A DNA stretch of 64,000 bases from NCBI GenBank assembly GCA_964643325.1, contig CAZXSE010000005.1, positions 1-64,000 on the forward strand, given 5' to 3'. Both the position numbers and the translations under genes were made by a program. Of this stretch, positions 16,255 to 23,816 are shown piece by piece (position 1 is the first letter of the stretch; every line of letters starts with the position of its first letter). Under the pieces are notes generated by a model, which searched no databases, had not been told where the DNA came from, and was given only the letters and a program-made list of their open reading frames with translations. The DNA is from Fredricksoniimonas sp964643325 (GTDB taxonomy: Bacteria; Omnitrophota; Gorgyraeia; Zapsychrales; Fredricksoniimonadaceae).

Positions 16255-17386
16255 AGAGTTCTTCGAGGACGATCCGGGCTGCGCGAAAGCTTGCGCCCGG
16301 CGAGCCCAGCAGCTGTTTGACCTGTTCCAGGTCTTTTTGGATGGACGCGGTATGCGCCGGGTCAAAGAGCCGCAGCGTTTCCCGGGCGATGTTCTTCACG
16401 GACGCGTCATTCTGCAGCAATTCTTCGACGACTTTCCTGCCCGCAAGGATGTTCACCAGCGCGACACGCGAGATCTTGATCAGCATCCTTCCGATGAGCC
16501 AGGTCGCCCAGGATGTCTTGTACACAACGACCATGGGCTTCTTCAGCAACCCCGTCTCGAGAGTGGCTGTTCCCGAGCAAACGATGGCCGCGGAACAGGC
16601 ATTTAGCGCGTTGTAATAATCTTCCGAAACTTTCAACCCTTCAGGAGTATCGCCAAGATGCCGGGAGAACATTGTCCCATCGAGGTTTTTGGCCTTGAGC
16701 ACGAGAAGCTGCAGATCAGGCATGGTTTTCTTGACGAGCGCTGCCGCACGGAGCATGAGCCCCAGGAGGTTGGCGACCTCGCGGGGCCTTGATCCGGGCA
16801 GGATGCCGAGTACCGGTTTTCGGGGATCAAGGCCGATGCTTGCAAGGAATGTATCACGGGGCGTGGCGGCAAAAGTTTCATCGACGAGCGGATGGCCCAC
16901 GAAATCCGCGCAGTAGCCATGGCGCGCGTAAACATCTTTCTCAAAGGGGAACAGGACCATCATGCGGTCAACGACCTGTTTGATGGTGTTGACGCGCGAT
17001 TCTTTCCAGGCCCATATCTGGGGGCTGACATAATAGATGACCTTGATGCCACGCTTTTTCAGTTCCCGGGCGAGCCTCAGGTTGAACCCGGGATAATCAA
17101 CAAGGATGGCCATCGTCGGGCGCTGGGCCTCAACTTGCGCGATCGTCAGGTCAAAGACGCGCTTGATCCGCCGGATATTGAACAGGACCTCCGCAAATCC
17201 GAAAACGGCAAGTTCTGTGATGTCCGCGAATGTGTCAACGCCGGCCTTACGGCAATGATCGCCGCCGATCCCGAAGAAAGAAACGTTAGTGCTGGCGGCC
17301 CTGATCGCGTGTACCAGGGATGCGGCGCGCATGTCGCCGGATTGTTCTCCGGTGACGATCAGGACATGTCGGGGGCGTGTATCCAT
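16247..17386 (-). CDS. lpxB: Lipid-A-disaccharide synthase
   Basis: LpxB joins UDP-2,3-diacylglucosamine and lipid X into the lipid A disaccharide at the inner face of the cytoplasmic membrane. The 379 residues start HVLIVTGEQSGDMRAASLV and contain FFGIGGDHCRKAG, ILVDYPGFNLRLAR, YYVSPQIWAWKESRV and LPGSRPREV, all standard LpxB blocks, followed by CSGTATLETGL. The Met at 17386 is preferred over 17419 because the family begins close to this point. Other lipid A genes (lpxK, waaA) are about 26 kb away, so the pathway is dispersed. It proves an LPS-type outer membrane. Confidence 0.95.
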   Translation of the reverse strand: MDTRPRHVLIVTGEQSGDMRAASLVHAIRAASTNVSFFGIGGDHCRKAGVDTFADITELAVFGFAEVLFNIRRIKRVFDLTIAQVEAQRPTMAILVDYPGFNLRLARELKKRGIKVIYYVSPQIWAWKESRVNTIKQVVDRMMVLFPFEKDVYARHGYCADFVGHPLVDETFAATPRDTFLASIGLDPRKPVLGILPGSRPREVANLLGLMLRAAALVKKTMPDLQLLVLKAKNLDGTMFSRHLGDTPEGLKVSEDYYNALNACSAAIVCSGTATLETGLLKKPMVVVYKTSWATWLIGRMLIKISRVALVNILAGRKVVEELLQNDASVKNIARETLRLFDPAHTASIQKDLEQVKQLLGSPGASFRAARIVLEELSK

Positions 17387-17432
17387 AACAGGGCTTAAGG
17401 ATAACAAAGCACAGTTCAAAAGTCAAACACGA

Positions 17433-17461
17433 GTGACGTAGAAGGGGTTTTCTGTTAAAAT
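17433..17461 (+). promoter_or_regulatory. Promoter of the histidine kinase gene
   Basis: GTGACG (17433-17438) and TAAAAT (17456-17461) are spaced by 17 bases. The -10 box ends six bases before ATG 17468, so transcription would begin at or next to the start codon and the mRNA would be leaderless; no Shine-Dalgarno sequence is seen. Confidence 0.55.
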
Positions 17462-17467
17462 AAGATC

Positions 17468-20131
17468 ATGAACATATTCCTAGAACACATGGACTATCCT
17501 TTTCTTTCCTGCGGCGTTGTTTTCTTTCTTTTCGCCCTGGTGTGTTTTCTTCTTTTTTATCACGAGCGCCATCGGGGCCTGTGGAAATGGCTGGGTATCT
17601 TTGGATGCCTGCAAGGGGGCCACGAGCTGATCCATCTGGTCGAGCCGCTTCTCAAGGAACCCGGCCTTCTGGCCTTGATCTGCAGCCTGGTGTGGGGTGC
17701 GTCGCTGCTGGTCTTTCTTGAGATCATGGCGCTGCCTTTAGGCAAGGGCTTGCGCCGGTCTTTCAGGGGCAGGCATATGATCTTTGCAGCCTGCTTGCTC
17801 GCGGCAGGGGCTATGACCGGAGGCAGAGCAGGCGTCGGGATCCTGTTCTCTTATGTGATAGCATTCTGCGCCATGGGCTGGTTGATATGGAGGGTCCCGC
17901 TGATCGTGAAAGATCATGAGAAGCGCGAGGACAGGATCTTTTTGTGGGCCAGCATGGTGCTGGTGGGCGTGTATACGCTGACGTTGACGGTGATCTCCGT
18001 GGCTGACGGAGAGGCCGGCTACGTCCTCAACGATGGCGATTTCAGAAAGATATTCGGTTATTCCATCCATGTCGTGCGCAGCGCCCTGATATTTGCGGCG
18101 GCCGTCGTGTTGTGGTTCTACCATCACAGGGTCTTAAGGTCCAGGTTTACGCAAAAAAGCAGGGTTCTTATCCTGCGCGGGCAAAGAATATTCCTCGTGT
18201 GCCTGGCCGTGGTCTTTCTTGCCGGATGGATATTTGTTTCCTGGGCCGGCGAGAAGGCCCGCATCCGGCAGGAGCATGATCTTTTGGGGATGGCGCGGAT
18301 CGTGACGGCCGGCGTGAACCCGGCGACGGCTGCCGTGATCAAGGGGGCAAGGGAAGACCGGCAGACTGCTGCATATATGCGGCTGCGTGAACAGCAGATC
18401 GCGTTCGCGCGCGCGGCTTTATTGTGGGGGGATGTCCGCTGGTTCTACCAGATGGTCATGCGCGACGGCAGGATCGTGTTCACTGTTGATTCGATACCCC
18501 TTGATGATAAGGACCATTCGGAGCCCGGGGATATTTATGCGGACGCGCCGCCTGGGCTTTATGATATTTTTCGTGACGGGAAGGCCGGGCTTGTGGGTCC
18601 CTATACAGACCAGTGGGGAACATTCATATCGGCATTTGTCCCCATCCTGGATCCTGGGACGGGCGCCGTTCTCGGGGTTCAGGGCATTGACGTGGATAAC
18701 CGGGTGTTCCTGATGACGGTGGTTGAACAAAAGATCGCCGCTGTTCTTATTGTCATGCTGGTCGTTATCCTGATCAGCGGCCTGTTCTTGTGGCAGGTGC
18801 GCGCGCGTGAGACGGCGGATGCGCTCAAGATCGCTTTCGACGGGCTGCGGCAGGCGAACGTCCTCAGGTCCGAGGCAGAGGTCCAGATGATCGACTTTGT
18901 AGAGGCCATGCCCAGTCCTGTGTATTTCAAGGATGAGAATTTTGTTTATCAGAAATGCAATCAGGCGTTCGCGGATTATATCGGCCTTCCCAAAAAGAAG
19001 ATCATTGGCGCGACCATCCATGATGTGGCGCCCCGAGAGCTGGCCGAGCGTTATCATGCGGCAGACCTGGAAGCTATGACCCGCGGGGGGCGGCAGGAAT
19101 ATGAGGGCCGCATGTCCAATGTCAATGGCACGGACCGGGACGTTATCTTTTATAAATCAGTTTTACGCCATGCGGACGGCAGGGCCAGGGGCATTATCGG
19201 GGTTGTTCTGGATATTACCGGACGCAAGAAGATGGAGCGTGACCTTCGGGAGAATCAGGAGCGGGTCGTTGCCGCGCTGGAAGAATTGGAAAAGATCAAC
19301 ACTGAGTTGAAAAGGGCCCAGCAACAGCTGGTCCAGTCCGAGAAGCTGGCCGCTGTGGGAACCCTTGCCGCGGGCGTAGCGCACGAGATCAACAACCCTC
19401 TCGGATTCGTTCAGAGCAATGTTTCGGTCCTTCGTGAGTACATGCATGTCTTCCTTGATATCCTCGCTGAATATGACAAGTTGACAGCGGCCCTGGAGGC
19501 GCGTAACACGGAAGGGGCAAAAGCCCTGCAGGCGTCGATCAAGACCCTGGAACATGGTTCAAAGTTCGCGCTCTTCAGGAAAGATGTTCCGTCGCTGTTG
19601 GAAGAGAGCGAGAACGGGCTTGACCGGATCAAAAGGATCGTGGCGGGCCTGCAGAACTTTGCCGCGGCGGAGCGGGGCGTGATGGCGCGTGTCGATATGA
19701 ATGCCCTTCTTGACGGGATCTTCAATATCGTCGGCAATGATGCCAGGGGCAGGGTCGAGTTCGTTAAGGAATACGGCAAGGACCTTTTTGTCGAGGCAGA
19801 CGAGCAGCGGCTTGGGCAGGTCTTCATCAATCTTATTGTCAATGCCGTGCAGGCCATTGAAAACAAAGGGACCGTTCGCCTGAGGACATATCGGCAGGAG
19901 GGTCAGGTCGTTGTCGAGGTTGCTGATACCGGATGCGGGATCCCCGAACAGGACATCCCGAAACTTTTTGTCCCGTTCTTCACGACCAAGGGCCCAGGCA
20001 AAGGCACAGGGCTCGGGCTGCCGATCAGTTATGATATTATCAAGAAGCATAACGGTGCGATCCTGGTGGAGAGCCAGGTTGGTAAAGGAACGACCTTTCG
20101 TGTGGTCCTGCCGGCCTTCAAAGCCGCCTGA
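17468..20131 (+). CDS. Membrane-bound PAS sensor histidine kinase
   Basis: This 887-residue protein has about seven membrane helices in residues 10-260, a periplasmic sensor segment of about 160 residues (resembling a double-Cache or similar domain, with VRWFYQMVMRDGRIVFTVD and GVQGIDVDNRVF), another helix near 425-445, then a PAS domain (MPSPVYFKDENFVYQKCNQA). A coiled-coil leads to the dimerisation helix with phosphoacceptor H639 in GVAHEINNPLG. The C-terminal ATPase domain carries NLIVNAVQAI, DTGCGIP, PFFTTKGPGKGTGLGL and the G2 box. It has a 60-residue insert after the His helix, as in kinases with extended DHp domains. The ligand is unknown and no response regulator is adjacent. Confidence 0.92.
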   Translation: MNIFLEHMDYPFLSCGVVFFLFALVCFLLFYHERHRGLWKWLGIFGCLQGGHELIHLVEPLLKEPGLLALICSLVWGASLLVFLEIMALPLGKGLRRSFRGRHMIFAACLLAAGAMTGGRAGVGILFSYVIAFCAMGWLIWRVPLIVKDHEKREDRIFLWASMVLVGVYTLTLTVISVADGEAGYVLNDGDFRKIFGYSIHVVRSALIFAAAVVLWFYHHRVLRSRFTQKSRVLILRGQRIFLVCLAVVFLAGWIFVSWAGEKARIRQEHDLLGMARIVTAGVNPATAAVIKGAREDRQTAAYMRLREQQIAFARAALLWGDVRWFYQMVMRDGRIVFTVDSIPLDDKDHSEPGDIYADAPPGLYDIFRDGKAGLVGPYTDQWGTFISAFVPILDPGTGAVLGVQGIDVDNRVFLMTVVEQKIAAVLIVMLVVILISGLFLWQVRARETADALKIAFDGLRQANVLRSEAEVQMIDFVEAMPSPVYFKDENFVYQKCNQAFADYIGLPKKKIIGATIHDVAPRELAERYHAADLEAMTRGGRQEYEGRMSNVNGTDRDVIFYKSVLRHADGRARGIIGVVLDITGRKKMERDLRENQERVVAALEELEKINTELKRAQQQLVQSEKLAAVGTLAAGVAHEINNPLGFVQSNVSVLREYMHVFLDILAEYDKLTAALEARNTEGAKALQASIKTLEHGSKFALFRKDVPSLLEESENGLDRIKRIVAGLQNFAAAERGVMARVDMNALLDGIFNIVGNDARGRVEFVKEYGKDLFVEADEQRLGQVFINLIVNAVQAIENKGTVRLRTYRQEGQVVVEVADTGCGIPEQDIPKLFVPFFTTKGPGKGTGLGLPISYDIIKKHNGAILVESQVGKGTTFRVVLPAFKAA

Positions 20132-20156
20132 CCAAAAGACTTCCCGTATAAAATAG

Positions 20157-20184
20157 TTGCATTTATCCGACCCTTTGTTATACT
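20157..20184 (+). promoter_or_regulatory. Promoter of the rpsB-tsf-pyrH-frr operon
   Basis: TTGCAT (20157-20162) and TATACT (20179-20184) are spaced by 16 bases. Transcription would begin near 20191, giving a leader of about 170 bases before rpsB. Confidence 0.7.
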
Positions 20185-20245
20185 AACCCGAACTTTTTAA
20201 TATCCTGCGGCCATGAAGGCCGGCAGGGCACTGTTAACGGGTCGT

Positions 20246-20325
20246 GCGGTCGTGGAAAGAAGTGAAGAGACCGCAAGGCTCAACCGGGGCAATCCCGGGG
20301 ACGATCGCCACCGCCTTCACTTCTT
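20246..20325 (+). promoter_or_regulatory. Structured rpsB leader with a possible pseudoknot
   Basis: The stem GCGGTC (20246-20251) with GACCGC (20269-20274) encloses AAGAAGTGAAG (20257-20267). That loop sequence is exactly complementary to CTTCACTTCTT (20315-20325). The two helices interleave, so they make a pseudoknot or two exclusive folds. Ribosomal protein S2 represses its own operon through the leader in some bacteria; such a role here is inference. Confidence 0.6.
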
Positions 20326-20361
20326 CGAACACACGGCGGGGCAGACATCAAAGGAGAGCGT

Positions 20362-21243
20362 ATGAGCATGGAATTGATCAAGCAGCTTCTCGACGCCGGT
20401 GTGCATTTCGGACATCAGACCCGCCGGTGGAACCCGAAGATGAAGAAGTTCATTTTCGGTGAACGCAGTGGCATTTATGTCATTGATCTTGAGAAGACAG
20501 AGGCGTGCCTGGCAGAGGCCCGTGATTTCGCGCGCAGCATTGCGGCGAAAGGCGGGCGTTTTCTTTTTGTGGGCACTAAGAAGCAGGCCCAGGAGGTCAT
20601 GCAGCAGGAAGCTGCCCGTGCGGGGATGTTCTTTGTGAACAATCGCTGGATGGGTGGATTGCTGACGAACTTCGAGACCGTGAAGAAGTCCATCCGCAAG
20701 CTCCAGGAGATCGAGCGCATGGAGAAGGACGGGATCTTTGCCCGTTTGACCAAGAAAGAGATCGCGCTCCTCAATAAGGAAAGAACGCGCCTGATCAGCG
20801 ACCTGGGCGGCATCCGCGAGATGACGCGTCTGCCGGACGCTATTTTTGTCGTTGATGTCAAGAAAGAAGATATTGCCATCAAGGAATGCAAGAGGCTGAA
20901 TATCCCGGTCATTGCCATGATCGATACCAACAGCGACCCTGACCCTATCGACCGTCCGATCCCGGCCAACGACGACGCGGTGAAGTCCATCCGCCTGATC
21001 GCGGGACTTGTTACGGACAGCATCATTGAAGGGAAGAAGGAATTCTCGGGCGAGCAGCCGGTACAGCCCGCAGAGGCTGCGGCGGCGGAAGTTGCGGCGC
21101 CGGCGGCGGTGGTCGAAGGGCTTGTGCCAGAGGTCATTGTTGAAAGCCTGGCCGAGGGCCTTGTTGAGTATGATGAGCTTGGCGTTGCCAAGGAAACACC
21201 CAAGAAGAAGCCTGTCAAGAAAGCCGTTGCGGAAAAGGAGTGA
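20362..21243 (+). CDS. rpsB: 30S ribosomal protein S2
   Basis: S2 binds late on the small ribosomal subunit between head and body. The first 230 residues are standard, with LLDAGVHFGHQTRRWNPKMK, FVGTKKQAQEVMQ, NNRWMGGLLTNFETV, LPDAIFVVDVKKE and IPVIAMIDTNSDP. The protein has 293 residues because of a C-terminal tail of about 60, rich in Ala, Val, Pro and Glu and ending in a lysine cluster (PKKKPVKKAVAEKE), which is longer than the common 230-260. AAGGAG lies before ATG 20362. The gene heads the classical rpsB-tsf-pyrH-frr operon and has a long structured leader. Confidence 0.98.
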   Translation: MSMELIKQLLDAGVHFGHQTRRWNPKMKKFIFGERSGIYVIDLEKTEACLAEARDFARSIAAKGGRFLFVGTKKQAQEVMQQEAARAGMFFVNNRWMGGLLTNFETVKKSIRKLQEIERMEKDGIFARLTKKEIALLNKERTRLISDLGGIREMTRLPDAIFVVDVKKEDIAIKECKRLNIPVIAMIDTNSDPDPIDRPIPANDDAVKSIRLIAGLVTDSIIEGKKEFSGEQPVQPAEAAAAEVAAPAAVVEGLVPEVIVESLAEGLVEYDELGVAKETPKKKPVKKAVAEKE

Positions 21244-21249
21244 TCTGTC

Positions 21250-21762
21250 ATGTCAGTTGATCTTATCAAGGAACTTCGTGAAGTTACCAGTTGCGGGATC
21301 ATTGATTGCAAAAAAGCCCTCGAGCAGGCAGGCGGGGACATGAACAAGGCCAAGGAGATCCTTCGCGAGAAGGGCCTGCAGATGGCGCTCAAGAAAGCAT
21401 CGCGCGCGGCCCGTGAAGGTCGTGTCGAGGCGTATATCCATAACGGCAGTAAGATCGGCGTTCTCGTCGAGGTCAATTGCGAGACGGACTTTGTCGCCCG
21501 CAATGAGGCGTTCATCCAGTTCACCAAGGACCTGTCCATGCACATTGCGGCCATGGCCCCTTTGTATGTGAAGAAAGAGGACGTTCCGGCGGATGCGCTT
21601 GCGGGCGGGGCTGACGTCAAGGCTGTCTGCCTTCTGGAACAGCCCTTTGTCAAGGACGGGTCAAAGTCCGTGCAGGATTTGCTGAATGAACTTGTGGCCA
21701 AGATCGGCGAGAATATCGTGATCGGCCGTTTCATGCGTTACAAGATCGGCGAAGCTGCCTGA
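21250..21762 (+). CDS. tsf: Elongation factor Ts, short form
   Basis: EF-Ts exchanges GDP for GTP on EF-Tu. The 170 residues include the N-terminal UBA-like domain (LIKELREVTSCGIIDCKKAL, where TSCG replaces the usual TGAG) and one core domain with VEVNCETDFVARNEAF and the end QDLLNELVAKIGENIVIGRFMRY. E. coli EF-Ts has about 283 residues; this length is close to the compact Thermus type with a single core repeat, which acts as a dimer. It follows rpsB by six bases. The protein looks complete, not broken. Confidence 0.96.
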   Translation: MSVDLIKELREVTSCGIIDCKKALEQAGGDMNKAKEILREKGLQMALKKASRAAREGRVEAYIHNGSKIGVLVEVNCETDFVARNEAFIQFTKDLSMHIAAMAPLYVKKEDVPADALAGGADVKAVCLLEQPFVKDGSKSVQDLLNELVAKIGENIVIGRFMRYKIGEAA

Positions 21763-21802
21763 TCCGGACATTGTCGTAACAAGCGTTGATCAAGGAGGTC
21801 TT

Positions 21803-22525
21803 GTGCCTTCCAAAAAGCCTGTTTATAAAAGGATACTCCTGAAGCTCAGCGGCGAGGCGCTGCAGGGCAAACAGGGGCATGGTATTGACGCGGACGTATG
21901 CGCGGGGTTTGCGGCGCAGATCAAGGAAGTGCACGCCATGGGCGTGCAGGTGGCGCTTGTCGTCGGGGCCGGGAACATCTTCCGCGGGCAGTTCGAATCC
22001 AAGCGTTTCGACCTTGACCGTTCTGTGGCAGATTACATGGGCATGCTGGCTACGGTCCTTAACGGCCTGGCCTTGCAGAACGCCCTCGAGCATCTGGGTG
22101 TCCCGACGCGGGTCATGACGGCCATTGCCATGCATGCCATTGCCGAGCCGTATATCGTGCGGCGCGCGCTCCGTCATCTTGAGAAAGGGCGGGCGGTCAT
22201 TTTTGTGGCAGGTACGGGAAATCCGTTCTTTACCACCGATACGGCGGCGGCCCTGCGGGCGAGCGAGATCAAGGCCGAGGTCATCATGAAGGCCACGAAG
22301 GTCGATGGGATCTATTCGGCCGATCCCATGAAGGATAAGAACGCGGTCAAGTATGACCGCCTTAAGTTCATGGATGTCCTGAAGAAGAACCTGAAGGTCA
22401 TGGATTCGACGGCGATCAGCATGTGCATGGATAACGCACTGCCGATCCATGTGTTCAATCTGATGCAGGAAGGCAATATCAAGAAGGCCGTCCTGGGCGA
22501 GGATATAGGAACGCTGGTCAGTTGA
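21803..22525 (+). CDS. pyrH: UMP kinase
   Basis: PyrH phosphorylates UMP to UDP in pyrimidine nucleotide synthesis and acts as a hexamer. The 240 residues contain KRILLKLSGEALQG, VVGAGNIFRG, the central VPTRVMTAIAMH, VIFVAGTGNPFFTTDTAAALRA, and KVDGIYSADPMKDKNAV. GTG 21803 is the start: AAGGAGG lies just before it and no ATG fits the family N terminus. Its place between tsf and frr is conserved in many bacteria. Confidence 0.97.
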   Translation: MPSKKPVYKRILLKLSGEALQGKQGHGIDADVCAGFAAQIKEVHAMGVQVALVVGAGNIFRGQFESKRFDLDRSVADYMGMLATVLNGLALQNALEHLGVPTRVMTAIAMHAIAEPYIVRRALRHLEKGRAVIFVAGTGNPFFTTDTAAALRASEIKAEVIMKATKVDGIYSADPMKDKNAVKYDRLKFMDVLKKNLKVMDSTAISMCMDNALPIHVFNLMQEGNIKKAVLGEDIGTLVS

Positions 22526-22555
22526 CCCGGGAGCGGGTCTGAAAAGGGGGACTGT

Positions 22556-23116
22556 ATGGGCGTCAAAGAGACCATTACCGAGACGGAAACAAGGATGAAG
22601 AAGGCGCTGGACTCCGTTGTCCGTGAGTTCGGCGAGGTGCGTACGGGCCGCGCGCATCCCGGGCTTGTCGAGGACATGCAGGTCGATTATTATGGGACCA
22701 TGACGCCGCTTAAGCAGATGGCCGCGGTATCATCGCCGGACGCCAGTTGCCTGATCATTCAGCCGTGGGACCCGAGCGCTCTTGCCGAGATCGAGAAGGC
22801 GGTGTTGAATTCTAAATTGGGGATCACGCCCAACAATGATGGTAAGGTCATCCGCCTGGTCGTTCCCGCGCTTTCCGAGGAGCGACGCAAGGAAATGGCA
22901 AAAGTGACCAAGGACATTGCGGAGAAGGGGCGGGTATCGCTGCGCATGATCCGCCGTGAAGCGAACGACAAGATCTCTAAGATGAAGAAAGATAACAGTA
23001 TTTCTGAGGATGATAATACCAAAGGGCAGGAAGTCATCCAGAAGTTGACCGATAAGTACATCAAGGATGTTGACACGCTTCTTGAAAAGAAGAATAAAGA
23101 GCTTTTGAATATTTGA
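22556..23116 (+). CDS. frr: Ribosome recycling factor
   Basis: RRF splits post-termination ribosomes together with EF-G. The 186-residue protein has the expected length and motifs: KALDSVVREFGEVRTGRAHP, VDYYGTMTPLKQMAAVSSPD, QPWDPSALAEIEKAVL, SKLGITPNNDGKVIRL and the C-terminal helix hairpin VSLRMIRREANDKISKMKKD. AAGGGGG precedes ATG 22556. It is the last protein gene of the rpsB operon; tRNA-Lys starts 23 bases after it without an obvious terminator and may be co-transcribed. Confidence 0.98.
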   Translation: MGVKETITETETRMKKALDSVVREFGEVRTGRAHPGLVEDMQVDYYGTMTPLKQMAAVSSPDASCLIIQPWDPSALAEIEKAVLNSKLGITPNNDGKVIRLVVPALSEERRKEMAKVTKDIAEKGRVSLRMIRREANDKISKMKKDNSISEDDNTKGQEVIQKLTDKYIKDVDTLLEKKNKELLNI

Positions 23117-23138
23117 CGCGCCTGTTCTTTTATATTTT

Positions 23139-23214
23139 GACCCACTAGCTCATCTGGTAGAGCACAGCCCTTTTAAGGCTGGTGTGCCGCGTTCGAGTCG
23201 CGGGTGGGTCACCA
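23139..23214 (+). tRNA. tRNA-Lys (anticodon TTT)
   Basis: The sequence folds into a cloverleaf of 76 bases with an encoded CCA. The acceptor stem GACCCAC pairs with GTGGGTC, the anticodon stem CAGCC/GGCTG closes loop CTTTTAA with anticodon TTT (reads AAA and AAG), and the T arm is CCGCG-TTCGAGT-CGCGG. The discriminator is A. It lies 22 bases after frr. Its last seven bases are part of an inverted repeat continuing downstream. Confidence 0.97.
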
Positions 23215-23319
23215 TTCTTTCCATAGCGCGCAAAACATTTTACCCGTAAGGGAGAATGTTTTGCGCTTATGGGAGAAAGAATGGTGACTCTGAAATTGCT
23301 CCGTCAATTTCAGAGCACC
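23208..23319 (+). repeat. Nested inverted-repeat element overlapping the tRNA-Lys 3' end
   Basis: The arm GTCACCATTCTTTC (23208-23221), half inside tRNA-Lys, has its exact complement at 23275-23288. Inside is a perfect 12-bp hairpin (23228-23239 with 23255-23266) with apex CCCGTAAGGG. Outside follows another hairpin, 10 bp perfect (23288-23297 with 23306-23315) extended by GGTG/CACC around a bulged A, which shares bases 23283-23288 with the inverted arm. The same order and much of the same sequence occur after tRNA-Ala, with different stem bases that keep pairing. Confidence 0.87.
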
Positions 23320-23348
23320 GTTTATTTAATTAATTTTTGTTCTTTGAA

Positions 23349-23515
23349 GCAAATTATGGTGGAAGCTCCGAAGAAGTGGGGTGCCGTAGGCACCCAGCAC
23401 ATTCTTCGGAGCGATTTGCCAAGAATTCTCTTTTAGCGGAAGCTTCGAAAGAGTGGGGCGCTGAAAGCGCCCGGCACATTTTTCGAAGTGATCGTTAAAG
23501 AATTCTTTAACGATC
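23349..23515. repeat. Tandem covarying hairpins and a 26-bp palindrome between tRNA-Lys and tRNA-Leu
   Basis: Two hairpins share one plan. Copy 1 has an 11-bp outer stem (23365-23375 with 23402-23412), internal loop GTG/AGCACA, a 7-bp inner stem (23379-23385 with 23389-23395) and a 3-base loop. Copy 2 has the same plan (23442-23452 with 23479-23489; GTG/GGCACA; 23456-23462 with 23466-23472), with many paired substitutions. A perfect 26-bp palindrome at 23490-23515 ends two bases before tRNA-Leu. No coding frame is credible across this stretch of about 300 bases. Confidence 0.85.
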
Positions 23516-23516
23516 A

Positions 23517-23598
23517 GGGCGGGTGGCGGAATTGGGAGACGCGCCAGACTTAGGATCTGGTCCCGCAAGGGATGGAGGTTCAAGTCCTCTCTCGCCCA
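23517..23598 (+). tRNA. tRNA-Leu (anticodon TAG)
   Basis: This class II tRNA of 82 bases has acceptor stem GGGCGGG/CTCGCCC, a D arm with AATTGGGAGA, anticodon stem CCAGA/TCTGG with loop CTTAGGA (anticodon TAG, reading CUA and CUG), a long variable arm TCCCGCAAGGGA and T loop TTCAAGT. The discriminator is A, as expected for leucine. CCA is not encoded, unlike tRNA-Lys and tRNA-Ala here. Its T arm and 3' acceptor strand are repeated in inverted and direct orientation downstream. Confidence 0.95.
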
Positions 23599-23728
23599 TG
23601 ATTTGGATCTTGCGTTTGTTCTTGGCAAGAGAGGACTTGAAGGAGCCTCGCTGGACGCGACGAATAGGAGCGTCCATAGGCGAGGCGGATGGCCGACCCC
23701 GAAGGGGTGCCAAGTCCTCTCCCGCCCA
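23579..23728 (+). repeat. Element downstream of tRNA-Leu with inverted and direct copies of the tRNA 3' end
   Basis: The tRNA-Leu 3' end CAAGTCCTCTCTCGCCCA (23581-23598) recurs directly at 23711-23728 with one mismatch in 18. An inverted copy lies between them at 23624-23641 (17 of 18 bases complementary to 23579-23596). A hairpin built from GCCTCGC/GCGAGGC and GGACGC/GCGTCC occupies about 23645-23686, and a small ACCCC-GAA-GGGGT hairpin precedes the second direct copy. The 130-base spacing and flanking direct copies look like the footprint of a small insertion, but no gene is inside. Confidence 0.85.
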
Positions 23729-23746
23729 CGGTTTTGCTCTTAAGGG

Positions 23747-23774
23747 TTGACTAACTTGTTCGGGATGCTAGAAT
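23747..23774 (+). promoter_or_regulatory. Promoter of tRNA-Gly
   Basis: TTGACT (23747-23752) and TAGAAT (23769-23774) are spaced by 16 bases and lie about 43 bases before tRNA-Gly. Confidence 0.65.
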
Positions 23775-23816
23775 ATTGCATCATTTTCGTTCTTTTTGAT
23801 ATTTGTTCGCTTATCT

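Noticed and set aside
20475..21734. Open frame of 419 codons on the minus strand across rpsB and tsf
   Set aside because: It lies opposite two certain ribosomal operon genes and is Ser-rich, as typical of shadow frames.
21250..21762. tsf as a truncated gene
   Set aside because: The C-terminal block ENIVIGRFMRY is present and the length matches compact EF-Ts forms, so the gene is complete.
23208..23728. CRISPR array or integron attC cassette array in the tRNA region
   Set aside because: There are no regular direct repeats with unique spacers, no cas genes, and no integron integrase; the repeats are inverted and anchored on tRNA ends. The Xer protein at 42379 looks like the housekeeping type.
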